Shown piece by piece: positions 23,747-33,582 of a stretch of DNA of 42,500 bases. How positions within the stretch are numbered: position 1 is the stretch's first letter; the number at the start of each line of letters is the position of its first letter. The notes beneath the pieces were generated by a model. It was not told where the DNA came from, ran no database searches, and worked only from the letters and a program-made list of their open reading frames with translations. The position numbers and the translations under genes are program-made. This DNA is from Neocallimastix lanati (nom. inval.). Its lineage: Eukaryota; Neocallimastigomycota; Neocallimastigomycetes; Neocallimastigales; Neocallimastigaceae. The stretch is taken from positions 2,701,001 through 2,743,500 of the forward strand of contig JACVTC010000003.1 in NCBI GenBank assembly GCA_016946835.1. The letters are read 5' to 3'.

Positions 23747-23750
<4 letters not shown>
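21690..23750. repeat. Right arm of palindrome: TTTTA satellite
   Basis: Inverse of the left arm: (TTTTA)n with the same markers reversed, ending at 23705-23750 with the inverse of the left outer edge (ACAATTGTACTTATATTATT then ACATTC). Marker order and array lengths differ from the left arm, and a third marker with ACACATGTACTTTATTATTA occurs only here. The arms have therefore diverged and are not exact copies. Confidence 0.95.
22845..23690. repeat. Higher-order repeat in the right arm, unit about 327-342 bp
   Basis: The block starting ACACATGTACTTTATTATTA occurs at 22845, 23172 and 23514, each followed by the same series of marker A inverses and TTTTA arrays. This makes a tandem higher-order unit on top of the 5-bp repeat. 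Confidence 0.8.

Positions 23751-23789
<39 letters not shown>
23751..23789. repeat. Poly(T) tract
   Basis: About 39 T residues directly outside the right arm of the palindrome. Confidence 0.9.
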
Positions 23790-23796
<7 letters not shown>

Positions 23797-23900
23797 ATTG
23801 AAAAACTAATTTTTCAAAATTAATATTAATAATAATATTGGATAATAAATAAATAATAATTTTAATTATATAATTAAAAAATTTTTATAAAAATATAGAA

Positions 23901-25090
23901 ATGGAAGAAAATCTAATTATTGATGTAAGTGAGTCTAACAGAGGAAAAGAGCAAATTATTCTTAATAAAAAATATAAATTTAATTTTTCATATATAAGAA
24001 AAGATAATTCCAAAGTTTAGTACCGAATATAAAAAAATAAGTAAATGTAAATCTTTAATTATTTTAAATGATAAGAAAGAAATCTTAAAATATGATAGTT
24101 CACATAATCATCCTGAAAAAGAATACTATATATATCTATTAATAATGAAATATAAAATTAAAGATGTAATTGAAATAAGTTCAATTCCTTTTGATGTAAA
24201 AATAAAAGTATAAAATAAAGCCCCTATATAATGAAATTTCTAAAGAAACGGGACTTATATTTCCAGAATATAATTCAATTAAATCCTAAATATCAAGAAA
24301 TTTAAATAAAAAACTACCATCCAATGAAACAACATTTTCTGAAATTCCCAATGAATCTGAATATTATAAAACAAAGCGAGGTGAAAATTTTATGATGTTC
24401 AAAAATTCTAATTTAAAAATTTTTCAATCCCCTTTCAAGTAAAATTAATTAAGGAATATAATGATGATATATTTGTTGATGGTACATTTTTTATTGTCCT
24501 TATATTTAGTTATCAAATATTTATTACAAGAACTTATGCTAAATAATTAGATAGCTTTTACACTACTTCTTTTGCAATATTAAAAAATAAAAAAAAATTC
24601 TAATACATGTAACAATAATATTATAATTGAACCATAAAAATTTGCATTGTGATTTTTAAAGGAACATATCTAAAACAGCAAAAACAGTATTTCCTAATAC
24701 AAATATTAAATATTGAATTTGACATTATAAAAAATCACTAGAAATTAAAAAAAATAAATTAAGCTATAATGAAGTAAAAAATGATAATAATATATTTATT
24801 TATTATAAAGCTATTTCAAATTTACCATTTATAAATCCTGAATACATATTTGATATTTATGTTATAATTAAAATTAAATTCATTAAAAATAATTATTGTC
24901 AATTTTTTAAATTTTTAGAATATTATTATAAAACATATTTGTTTGGTTATGATATTAAAATTTGAAATCAGTGCCTTAATTGAATGCTACAAAATTATTG
25001 AAGCTAAGTTAATTGATGCTAAATGTGATAGAAATAATATTATTAATTTGTGGTTTGATTGTTTAACTGATTTAAATAATATAATATAAA
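23901..25090 (+). pseudogene. FLYWCH zinc finger / MULE transposase remnant
   Basis: Relic of a Mutator-like (MULE) transposase. The first part, from ATG 23901, has the FLYWCH pattern: KKYKFNFSYIRKDNSKV, then a stop where the family has Trp (TAG 24018-24020), KNKCKSLIILNDK, and DSSHNHPEKE with the final HxH (about 24095-24120). Further on, FVDGTFFIV (about 24470-24500) is the start of the MULE catalytic domain with its DGTF signature. A later piece, FINPEYIFDIYVIIKIKF then YDIKI, is followed by TGA (24963-24965) where Trp is usual, and fits the C-terminal part. Several frameshifts and stops. No terminal inverted repeats were identified. Such proteins cut and rejoin DNA at element ends. Confidence 0.75.
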
Positions 25091-25742
25091 TATTACTTTA
25101 TAATAAATAATTAAGAAATGAGGAATGACCAAACGAAATAATCAGAATTCTGTTATTCAAAAATTTAATTTATAATGCTTATTAAATATATACTGTTTAA
25201 ATAGATATTCAAATACTTCTGTATAATTAATAATTTTATCATTATAATTATTTTTTTTAATAACATTTAAATAAAAAAGAATTATTATTAATAGCATTTA
25301 TATTTTTAATAACATTTATATTTTTATATAATTTCTTATTAATGTAACGAATACTGAAATTGTTGCAGGATTTCTAATAATTTAAATTTTTATTCTCCAA
25401 AAATAATATATTCTTAATAATTAAATTTCCTTTTTATCTTTATTAACTCTTAAATTTTTTATTAAGTATTTTCTTTTTCTTTTATATTTTTTTTTTTTTA
25501 CTACATGAATTTTATAATTATTTTAATTCTTATTAGAATTAATTATTACATGTGATTTTAATAATATTTTTTAAAAGTTATTTTAATAATAAAAATATAA
25601 ATATTAATATTAATATAATTAATATTATTTTTAATGACAAAATATTAATAATGATAAAATTAATAAATTTAACAATAAAATTATTGGTAATATTTTCGAT
25701 AATATAATTCTTAAAACATTTTAATATAAATAATAATTAAAT
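25091..25742. other. AT-rich stretch without a recognised gene
   Basis: Nothing recognised on either strand. Confidence 0.4.
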
Positions 25743-25850
25743 TGTAACGGATCACAGAAATAAATAATATATTTTAGTGTTTAACACTTAATAATTTATA
25801 GTTAAGTTCGCGAGTTCGAATCCGAACATTTACCTTAAAAATTTTTATTA
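25743..25850 (+). repeat. LTR-like start with a tRNA-like B box (family G2 related)
   Basis: Begins TGTAACGGATCACAG, which mirrors the CCGTTACA end of the G2 LTR (37290-37297 on minus). It contains GAGTTCGAATC at 25812-25822, a match to the RNA polymerase III B box. Its right end could not be placed. Confidence 0.4.
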
Positions 25851-26169
25851 TTTTTATTTATTTAATATTATTAAAATATTTTAGTTTATAATTATTTGAT
25901 TGGTTTAAATTATAAAAATTTAATTCATAAAAATTTAATTAATTTATTTAATTGAAAAAAAATATAAATATCTCAAAAAATTTCATGTAAAATTTATAAA
26001 TCGTGTTTTTATTAAAAAATTAATAATTAATAAATTATTATTTAACACCAACCTTTTGATTCAAGATTTGTGTTTAATAATAAGTTTTATTTTATTAGGT
26101 TATTAATTTAAATTCTTGTTTCTTATTGTTAAGCACAGCTTTACATAAATATAATAATTAAACAATTTA
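25851..26169. other. AT-rich stretch, nothing recognised
   Basis: No coding or structured feature seen. Confidence 0.4.
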
Positions 26170-26390
26170 ATTAATATAAAATAATAATTATTTAATAATT
26201 AGTCATTAATCAATTTAATAAAATAATAATTATTTAATAATTAGTCATTAATCAATTTAATAAAATAATAATTATTTAATAATTAGTCATTAATCAATTT
26301 AATAAAATAATAATTATTTAATAATTAGTCATTAATCAATTTAATAAAATAATAATTATTTAATAATTAGTCATTAATCAATTTAATTTG
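26170..26390. repeat. Minisatellite, 42-bp unit, 5 copies
   Basis: The word AGTCATTAATCAA recurs at 26201, 26243, 26285, 26327 and 26369, exactly 42 bp apart, with nearly identical sequence between. There are no unique spacers, so it is not a CRISPR array. Confidence 0.9.
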
Positions 26391-26518
26391 ATAATTTATA
26401 TAATTATTTTAAATTAAAAATAAAATTATGGAATTATAAAAATAGTTTAAATTAATTAACATATAAAGTTATTAAATTTAATTATAATTTCGAATTGTAT
26501 AATTTATGTTAAAGTTTT

Positions 26519-26562
26519 GTTATAATTTGGTCTTATCGATTAGGTCAAGATGCCAAATTATA
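26519..26562. other. Inverted repeat (stem-loop capable)
   Basis: TATAATTTGG and CCAAATTATA form a perfect 10-bp inverted repeat around an inner TCTT/AAGA pair with a short bulge. Function unknown. Confidence 0.5.
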
Positions 26563-26982
26563 GTAATTAATTAATAATTTAATTTTACTCTTATTTAAAA
26601 CATATTGTTAATTAAGTTTTTATTTAGAATATAAATTTTATTTAATCTTAATAATATTTTATTACATTTATATAATTATTACTATAATTTAAATTACAAT
26701 AATCCTACAAAGGATTATTCAAAAGATTTAAACATGTATTTATATAAAATAATTAATTATTAAAATATTAATTATTAATATGAATATGTAATAGTATTAA
26801 TATAAGTTTGATATTGATAATATAAACTAAGAAAATAATATAAATATTTAATATAAATAAAATATAAGAATATAATATTTGCTAAATATTATATTTTATA
26901 ATTAAAATATAATATGTAGAAATTAATTTAATTACGATCACGTGTTTACATTATTTAATATATATTAATTTCAATATGTTAA

Positions 26983-27024
26983 TAATATTTAGTAATTAGT
27001 TGGCCTAGACTAATTCCTAAATAT
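26983..27024. other. Inverted repeat around TGGCCTAG
   Basis: AATATTTAGTAATTAGT and ACTAATTCCTAAATATT pair with two mismatches around an 8-nt loop. Function unknown. Confidence 0.45.
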
Positions 27025-27189
27025 TTTAATAAAGTTAATTTAATAATAATTATATTATTAATTATAAATATTGAAATTCAAATAACTGAAGTATTGAAAT
27101 TGAAATTGAAATTGAATTAAATGGAAATTCAGTTATTATCTTAACAATTTAAATCATTAGTTTATTTAATTTGTGTATTTTGGCTAGTT

Positions 27190-27260
27190 CCGTAACAAAA
27201 TTTGTAAGAAGAAATTTTGGTATAGCGGTTAGAGCTATAGCTATGTGTTAAGGAATGAAC
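27190..27260 (+). other. tRNA-like A-box segment
   Basis: TGGTATAGCGG at 27218-27228 fits the polymerase III A box (TRGYNNARNGG) and is followed by TTAGAGC as in tRNA D arms. No B box follows at tRNA distance, so this is not a tRNA gene. It resembles the A-box part of the G2 LTR copies. Confidence 0.35.
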
Positions 27261-28129
27261 AAATAATGTTAATTTTATTATTTTTCATAAAAATAACTTA
27301 ACCACTAAAATTAAATTATTTATTTCCTTACTTGGAGAACTTTCTTATGTTCTATTACTGCCAAATTATTACTAATATTAAAATTATTATTATTAATATA
27401 AATTCTTTATCAATATCAATACTTTATTATTAAAATTAATACTATATTATTAATATCAATATTATTATCAATATCTAGTTTTATTAATATGATTTATTCT
27501 ATCAATATTTTATTATTAAAGAAAATTTTATTTTACAAATATTACTAATACAGATTATTTATTATTAATAAAAATTAATATAATTAATAATGATTTAAAA
27601 ATATTTTACTTAAATCCATGATCCTTGTCATTAAAATTATTAATACTTCCTTCCAAAATACACCCTATTTATAATAAGATTAATAATAGATAATAATCTA
27701 AAATACTTTTATTTAAAAATAGTTTAAAATTAAATAATACTCTATTACTAATAGTTCTGTAAAAGTAATAAAATTATTTTTAAAATATATTATCACTACA
27801 ATTAATAATAAATAGTTTAGAATTTAATAATATATAATAATTATTTATTATAATAGAATAGATTATGAATTTATAATTCAAATACAATTCAAACATGTAA
27901 CTCTAAGATATTCTAAAGAAATGGCTTGACCATTTCTAACGATTAAAAAAAAATATATAAATAGATGAGAAAATTGTATTTGAGAAAAATAATCTTGAAA
28001 AAATATAATCTTATTAAAGAAATTAATTTATTTTTAGTTTTTAATTGAATAATTTTTATTAAATAAATAAATAAAATATTTTAAAAAAAAGATATATTTT
28101 TAATTTTTTTTTTTTTTTTAGTGTTTATT
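27261..28129. other. AT-rich stretch without a recognised gene
   Basis: No coding similarity recognised. Confidence 0.4.
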
Positions 28130-28312
28130 TCTATATTTATTATTGATCTGTCCCGAACCTCAACACATGGATCAAACTACTCGAGTTCGACTCACACTTA
28201 TTCTTAAATTTTAATTATTTTATTTTCATTGTTCTAGACAATTCCTTCTGTATTTTCTTTACAGAATTTCATAGAAATTCTTAATTATTAAAATAATTTT
28301 TTATTCTATTTT
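28130..28312 (+). repeat. 5' part of a G2-family LTR, interrupted by element G1
   Basis: It carries GAGTTCGACTC (28183-28193) with CACAC after it and, like the minus-strand G2 LTR at 37290-37800, leads into GTTCTAGA and then, across the G1 insertion, AACTGTTTTTCCGAAAAA and TATAAATA (35395-35426). The LTR continues at 35311. The left edge is not defined. Confidence 0.55.
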
Positions 28313-28317
28313 ATTAC
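28313..28317. repeat. Target site duplication ATTAC, left copy
   Basis: ATTAC directly precedes the G1 5' LTR and recurs at 35306-35310 directly after the 3' LTR, as expected for integrase-made 5-bp staggered cuts. Confidence 0.9.
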
Positions 28318-28560
28318 TGTAAAGATATGATCAATATCTTTAGTACATTAATTAATTTATTTTGTACATTAAATTATTTAATGTAATTCACGTTTACAAA
28401 ATAATGCTAATGCATTAAATTATGTAAAATATATTAATTTATGAAATTAATTGATTTATGAAAATTAATAATAAATTTATATTTCATATAATATATAAAT
28501 TTAAAAATATAAAATTAATTTTTAAATAACCTAAAATTTAGTAATAAAATATATTAATAA

Positions 28561-28640
28561 TTTTAGTTTAGTTTAATTTTAGTTTAGTTTAATTTTAGTT
28601 TAGTTTAATTTTAGTTTAGTTTAATTTTAGTTTAGTTTAA
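28561..28640 (+). repeat. 16-bp minisatellite in the LTR
   Basis: Five copies of TTTTAGTTTAGTTTAA here against four in the 3' LTR. This accounts exactly for the 16-bp length difference between the two LTRs. Confidence 0.9.
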
Positions 28641-28878
28641 TAATCATAAAAATTAAATAGTAATATATAATTAATAGTATTAATAATAAAAGAATAATAA
28701 ATAAATAATAAATAAGAACATATTCAATTTGAGTCAAAACAAATTGAATAAAAAGCTTATTGAATTAATTTTAGTTTTTTATAACTTTATTTAATTTTAG
28801 ATTAGTTTTTGTTTATTTTATATTGAATATATATTTAAATAAATAGAAATAGTATATTATAATATAATTAAGAAAAAA

Positions 28879-28886
28879 TATAAATA
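28879..28886 (+). promoter_or_regulatory. TATA box of G1
   Basis: TATAAATA, 36 nt upstream of the 11-mer proposed as the RNA 5' end. The same octamer at the same distance occurs in G3. Confidence 0.7.
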
Positions 28887-28914
28887 CATGTAAAATTATT
28901 CTATTAAAGAAAAT

Positions 28915-28947
28915 GTAGTTGTTATTAACTATTTTGCAGTTAATAAC
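28915..28947 (+). promoter_or_regulatory. Putative RNA 5' end: self-primer and hairpin of G1
   Basis: GTAGTTGTTAT (28915-28925) is the exact reverse complement of the 11 bases after the LTR. Overlapping it, GTTATTAACT and AGTTAATAAC form a perfect 10-bp inverted repeat (28921-28947) with a 7-nt loop. By analogy with Tf1, the RNA start would anneal to the primer site and be cut to give the primer. Confidence 0.75.
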
Positions 28948-29094
28948 TAATAAAAAGAATTTTTATAATAAAGTGATTAATAAAAGAATTTTTTTTAAAA
29001 AATAAATTTCATTTGAGTATTGTTATTGATAGTGTTGTTTTTGTTTTTGTTTTTTTTTCGTAATTGTAATCTGCTCCATAAGGAACATTTTACA

Positions 29095-29105
29095 ATAACA
29101 ACTAC
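29095..29105 (+). other. Primer binding site of G1 (self-complementary)
   Basis: ATAACAACTAC lies immediately after the LTR end TACA. It lacks the TGG start typical of a site for a tRNA 3' end, and is complementary over all 11 bases to 28915-28925. Confidence 0.75.
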
Positions 29106-29139
29106 CTTGTTATAAAAAGTGGAGCACGTTACGATCACG

Positions 29140-29365
29140 AGATTAGAGAACTACCAGTTAAAGAACTACCAGTTAAAGAACTACCAGTTAGAGAACTACC
29201 AGTTAAAGAACTACCAATTAGAGAACTACCAGTTAGAAAACTACCAGTTAGAAAACTACCAGTTAGAGAATTACCAATTAGAGAACTACCAGTTAGAAAA
29301 CTACCAGTTAGAGAATTACCAATTAGAGAACTACCTATTAGAAAACTACCATTTGAAGAATTACT
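29140..29365 (+). repeat. 15-bp tandem repeats in the G1 leader
   Basis: About 15 copies of a GAACTACCAGTTAGA-type unit between the primer site and gag. Because the unit is a multiple of three, two frames stay open (ENYQL and RELPV repeats). Neither has an ATG within the array, and both end before gag, so this is treated as a leader repeat. Confidence 0.85.
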
Positions 29366-29685
29366 AAGAGAAGAAACAAGAAGTAATAATAGAAGAAGTA
29401 CTATTTGAAGAAGTACTAATTATAATTGCACCCATTAAGTCGCCGCCGTGATTACTAATTATATTGGAATATTTGAGATTATTTTTATTTAAACTTATTA
29501 TTATTATAATAATTTTGTTTACTCGACGGGCACCATTTCAAGCGGTTAGAGCCAAGTCGACTTTACATAATATTATAATAGTAAATTTAAATAAAAATAA
29601 TAATCGTATATAAGAATTCTTTTAATTTTATTTTTTCAAAGTGGAAGAACTTAATATTAGGCTAAGAAACCTCCACATTGAAGAT
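29366..29685 (+). other. G1 leader before gag
   Basis: Noncoding by inspection, with a less AT-rich patch near 29523-29570 (GGGCACCATTTCAAGCGGTT) that may be a structured packaging or translation signal. This is inference only. Confidence 0.4.
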
Positions 29686-32600
29686 ATGGCGGAACGTGGA
29701 CGAGAAGAAAAACAGAAGGTCAGTAAGCCACCGATTTTTAACGGTGAAAGAAAAGAACTTAAAGGGTTCCTCACAATTGTAAATATGAACTTTGAGGATA
29801 CCCCAGATGACTTTCCAGACGATAGATCAAAGGTTAGATTTATAACCTCATTCTTAAGAGGTGATCCTTTAAATTGGGCCTCAAATCTATGGGATAATGA
29901 AGATCCCTTGATCGATAATTTAAATAATTTTAAGAGGGAACTTAAAATTAATTATGGGGATCCAGAAGTGGAGACAATTGTGGCTAATGGTAAATTAGAT
30001 ACCATTCGTCAGAAAAAATATGGGCAAGTGTTAGAATATATTAACCAGTTCAAAACAACTTGCCAAAATTCGGACTTCAACGAATCAGCCAAAATTTATA
30101 TGTTTCTTAAAGGATTACATTACAAAATGAGGGAACAATTAGCCGTTGTTAACCCAAATCCAGATTCCCTTAACAAGTTGTATACCGATGTAATTCAAAT
30201 TGAAAATTTGTCAAAGCGAACTAATCTTGTTGAATTCTATTATAATCAGCAACGAGTTAGAAATTCGCAACAAAACAGTAACCACAACCAGAGAAATAGT
30301 AGTCGTTGTGATGATCCTATGGATGTTGATTTATTTAGGATCAAAAATGATAGATATAGAAGATACAACCAGAACTATAATCAAAATTTATATGTTGAAA
30401 ATAAAAGAGACTTTTCTGAAGAAAAGAAAAAAGGTCTTTGTTTTTTATGTAAACAACCAGGACACTTACAGTTTAATTGTCCTAACAGAAAAAGACCTTC
30501 TGGAGTTAAACACAAGAATAAAATTAGAGAAACAGATGAAAATCTTCCATCGGCAAAATTAAGAAGAATTAGAATGATCAAGGAATCCGATGATGCTCAA
30601 AAAATTAGAGCTATTACTGATGAAGAAAATGCTATGAATAAAAGAAAGAACAATATAATTACTTTCTATATAAAAACAAATGATATTGAAGAAGTTCCAG
30701 TTAGGGTTCTTATCGACTCTGGCTCGGATTTGAATTTTATTCATCCTTCGTTCGTTAATAAAAACAAAATTAAATTGAATGAAGTTAAAAGATCTTTCAA
30801 TGTTACTGGACTAGGATATGGTATCTCTACCATCTACGAACAAACTGAAAAGTGTATCTTACGATTCAAGAACCATTTTGAAGTTATTCAACTCTATGCA
30901 CTTTATATTCCTGATGTAGATATCATTCTAGGTATTCCTTGGATTGAAAAGCATTGTCCAATGAATTATCATGATTCAAGAAAAATATCCTTTCCTTCTG
31001 GTTATTGCGCTAGGAACTGTAATAATGGTAAAAGAAAAAGAAAAAACAAAAATAGAAGCAAGAAAGGTTCAAAGAAGTGTAAGATCGATATCGAACCTGA
31101 AGAAGAAAATTCCTATGAACCAAGTACTCCATATAAGTGTAAACCCCTCTGGGATTCCGAATCAGAAAGCGAAGCTGAATACGTCCGTGGAAGAAAAGTT
31201 AGAACCATTAATGATAGTGATAGTGATAGTGATAGTGATAGTGATAGTGATAGTATTAATATTAGTGTTAAAGATAATGATTGTAGTAAAGAAAAAATTA
31301 ACTTTTGTAATTTTAGAGAACTTAGTACAATAGATAAAATCAAAAAATCATGTAATTTTATTAAATCATGTAAAAATGAAATTTTAAATAAAGAAAGTAA
31401 ATTGGTCGCCGAACCAACAAACTATTTTTTTTCTTATCAAAATTGTGTGTTAGACAATTTGTGTAACTGTCTGATTATTCAGAATTTAGATAATAATAAT
31501 ATTGTTAACGATAGTGATAATAAAATTTCTATTCCTCCTTGTTATCTCGATTATATTGAAGTTTTTGATGAAAAGAATTGTGATAAATTACCTCCCCATA
31601 GAGAATATGATTGTGAAATAAATTTAAAGGATAATTCAATTCTATTCTATGGTCCTATTTATCCTTTAACAGAAGCAGAAAGGGATGAATTGAAAAAGTA
31701 TATTAAAGAAAACTTAGCAAAAGGATTTATTAGAAAATCCAAATCACCAGCTGGTGCCCCTGTCTTATTTGTTAAAAAGAAAGATGGCACTTTGAGATTA
31801 TGTATTGATTACAGAAAATTAAATGAAATGACTATTAGAAATTCATATCCTTTACCATTAATAAGTGAATTAATTGACAGAGTTAAAGGTGCTAAATATT
31901 TTACTAAGTTAGATCTTAAATCTGCATATAACTTAGTAAGAATAAAAGAAGGTGATGAGTATAAGACTGCTTTTAGAACTCGTTATGGACATTATGAATA
32001 TCTTGTTATGCCTTTTGGGTTAAAGAATGCACCTGCTACATTTCAACATTTTATAAATGATGTTCTTAGTGACTACTTAGATGATTTTGTTATCTCATAT
32101 ATCGACGATATTCTTATTTATTCAAATAACTTAGAAGAACATCATGAACATGTTAGAAAAGTGTTGAAAAAACTTTTAGATAATAATTTATATGTTAAAC
32201 TAGAAAAATGTGAATTCGATGTAACGGAAACCTCCTTCCTGGGCTACATCATATCTAAAGATGGTCTTAAACCTGATCCTGAAAAAATTAAAGCTATTTT
32301 AGATTGGCCTGTACCTACTAATGTCAAAGAAGTTCAGTCATTTATTGGACTTTGTAATTATTATAGAGTTTTCATTAAAGACTTTGCCAAAATAGCTTTA
32401 CCAATACATAAACTCACTCGTAAAAATGTACCTTTTATTTGGGGACCTGAGCAACAGTATGCTTTTGTTAAATTGAAAGAACTTTTCACATCTGCTCCAA
32501 TTTTAATTAATCCTGATAGTAATAAACCGTTTATCGTTGAAACTGATGCTAGTAACTTTGCAGTTGGAGCTGTACTTTCTCAAGAAGTTGATGGCATTCT

Positions 32601-33582
32601 CCATCCAGTTGCCTTTATTTCTTCGAGTTTGACTAAGTCTCAAAGAAACTACCCCATTTATGATAAGGAACTTCTCGCTATTAAAGTTGCTTTGGAGCAA
32701 TGGCGTCACTTTTTAGAGGGTGCTCGTCATCCCTTTACTATTTACACTGATCATAAAAATTTAACATTTCCTAGAAAACCGGAAATGCTTTCGCAACGTC
32801 AAATTAGATGGTATGAATTTTTATCTCGTTTTGATTTTAATATTGTCTATAGATCTGGGAAAAAATCGGGTAAACCTGATTTACTATCTAGGAGAAGTGA
32901 TCATTTATTTAATTTTGAATTTAATTCTTCTTGTCGTGTTATTAACTGTTTTACTATTAATAATGATACCTTTGCTAATTCTATTTTGAATGCTCTTGAG
33001 AATGATGAATTCTATAATTCTGTTAAATCATCCTTATCTATTAATAATGCTGTTAACCCTAAAATTCAAAATATTAATAAATTTATGATTGATAAAGAAG
33101 GATTTTTACTCTTTAATAATCTGATTTATGTTCCTAAATCGATTCGAACGAGAGTTCTTGAACTCCATCATGACTCTCCTACTGCTGGTCATTTTGGTGT
33201 TTCTAAGACTCAAGAATTACTTAGCCGCAATTTTTGGTGGCCTAATTTTTCTCTTGATGTTAAAAAGTTTATTAAGTCTTGTGAAGTTTGCTGTAAATCA
33301 AAAATTCCTAGACACAAGCCATATGGACTTCTTTCACCCTTGTCCACTCCTAATAGAGCTTGGTCTGATATTTCTATGGATTTTATCGTTGAATTACCTA
33401 AGTCTAAAGATATGACTACAATTATGGTTGTTGTTGATCGTTTGACTAAAATGGCTCATTTTATTCCTTTTCGTTGTCTTCCTACTGCTTCAATTGCTGC
33501 TGATGCTTTTATCTCGAATATTTTTAAATTACATGGTTTCCCTGATTCTATTATTTCTGATAGAGGATCGCAATTTATCTGA
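29686..33582 (+). CDS. G1 Gag-Pol polyprotein (Gag, PR, RT, RH, IN part)
   Basis: Fused polyprotein from the first ATG ([12 protein letters not shown]); the frame is open upstream to 29641 without an ATG. Positions from that Met: retrotransposon Gag domain about 20-180; zinc knuckle [14 protein letters not shown] about 251-264; protease [11 protein letters not shown] about 343; a Ser-Asp run about 509-522 and an acidic linker; RT with [11 protein letters not shown] and catalytic YIDD (32098-32109, about 805); RNase [11 protein letters not shown] about 951; integrase zinc segment with HH and CEVCCKSK about 1160-1204; integrase core with MDFIVELP and SDRGSQF, giving the first two catalytic Asp. 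The frame ends at TGA after QFI because two bases are missing compared with the continuing frame. It makes capsid, processes itself, and copies and inserts the element. Confidence 0.93.
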   Translation: MAERGREEKQKVSKPPIFNGERKELKGFLTIVNMNFEDTPDDFPDDRSKVRFITSFLRGDPLNWASNLWDNEDPLIDNLNNFKRELKINYGDPEVETIVANGKLDTIRQKKYGQVLEYINQFKTTCQNSDFNESAKIYMFLKGLHYKMREQLAVVNPNPDSLNKLYTDVIQIENLSKRTNLVEFYYNQQRVRNSQQNSNHNQRNSSRCDDPMDVDLFRIKNDRYRRYNQNYNQNLYVENKRDFSEEKKKGLCFLCKQPGHLQFNCPNRKRPSGVKHKNKIRETDENLPSAKLRRIRMIKESDDAQKIRAITDEENAMNKRKNNIITFYIKTNDIEEVPVRVLIDSGSDLNFIHPSFVNKNKIKLNEVKRSFNVTGLGYGISTIYEQTEKCILRFKNHFEVIQLYALYIPDVDIILGIPWIEKHCPMNYHDSRKISFPSGYCARNCNNGKRKRKNKNRSKKGSKKCKIDIEPEEENSYEPSTPYKCKPLWDSESESEAEYVRGRKVRTINDSDSDSDSDSDSDSINISVKDNDCSKEKINFCNFRELSTIDKIKKSCNFIKSCKNEILNKESKLVAEPTNYFFSYQNCVLDNLCNCLIIQNLDNNNIVNDSDNKISIPPCYLDYIEVFDEKNCDKLPPHREYDCEINLKDNSILFYGPIYPLTEAERDELKKYIKENLAKGFIRKSKSPAGAPVLFVKKKDGTLRLCIDYRKLNEMTIRNSYPLPLISELIDRVKGAKYFTKLDLKSAYNLVRIKEGDEYKTAFRTRYGHYEYLVMPFGLKNAPATFQHFINDVLSDYLDDFVISYIDDILIYSNNLEEHHEHVRKVLKKLLDNNLYVKLEKCEFDVTETSFLGYIISKDGLKPDPEKIKAILDWPVPTNVKEVQSFIGLCNYYRVFIKDFAKIALPIHKLTRKNVPFIWGPEQQYAFVKLKELFTSAPILINPDSNKPFIVETDASNFAVGAVLSQEVDGILHPVAFISSSLTKSQRNYPIYDKELLAIKVALEQWRHFLEGARHPFTIYTDHKNLTFPRKPEMLSQRQIRWYEFLSRFDFNIVYRSGKKSGKPDLLSRRSDHLFNFEFNSSCRVINCFTINNDTFANSILNALENDEFYNSVKSSLSINNAVNPKIQNINKFMIDKEGFLLFNNLIYVPKSIRTRVLELHHDSPTAGHFGVSKTQELLSRNFWWPNFSLDVKKFIKSCEVCCKSKIPRHKPYGLLSPLSTPNRAWSDISMDFIVELPKSKDMTTIMVVVDRLTKMAHFIPFRCLPTASIAADAFISNIFKLHGFPDSIISDRGSQFI

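Larger units (their letters stand above)
28318..29094 (+). repeat. G1 5' LTR (777 bp)
   Basis: Starts TGTAAAGATATG and ends AACATTTTACA. Contains five 16-bp repeats (about 28561-28640), a TATAAATA box (28879-28886) and the putative RNA 5' end (28915). Confidence 0.95.

Noticed and set aside
20215-23823. Very long open frames (up to 687 codons) across the satellite on both strands
   Set aside because: They are the 5-bp repeat read through: a 15-nt super-unit encodes FYFIL over and over with no stop. No protein family, no start context, and both strands are equally open.
26170-26390. CRISPR-like array
   Set aside because: The 42-bp units are contiguous without unique spacers, and the window is eukaryotic.
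29119-29367. ENYQL-repeat protein as a separate gene
   Set aside because: Starts only at GTG, is pure 15-bp repeat, and an alternative frame is just as open; treated as a leader repeat of G1.
29641-29685. GTG start for G1 Gag-Pol
   Set aside because: Eukaryotic translation would use the ATG at 29686, which begins a Gag-like N-terminus.
33128-33415. Second-frame ORF inside the G1 integrase
   Set aside because: Shadow of the real Pol frame.
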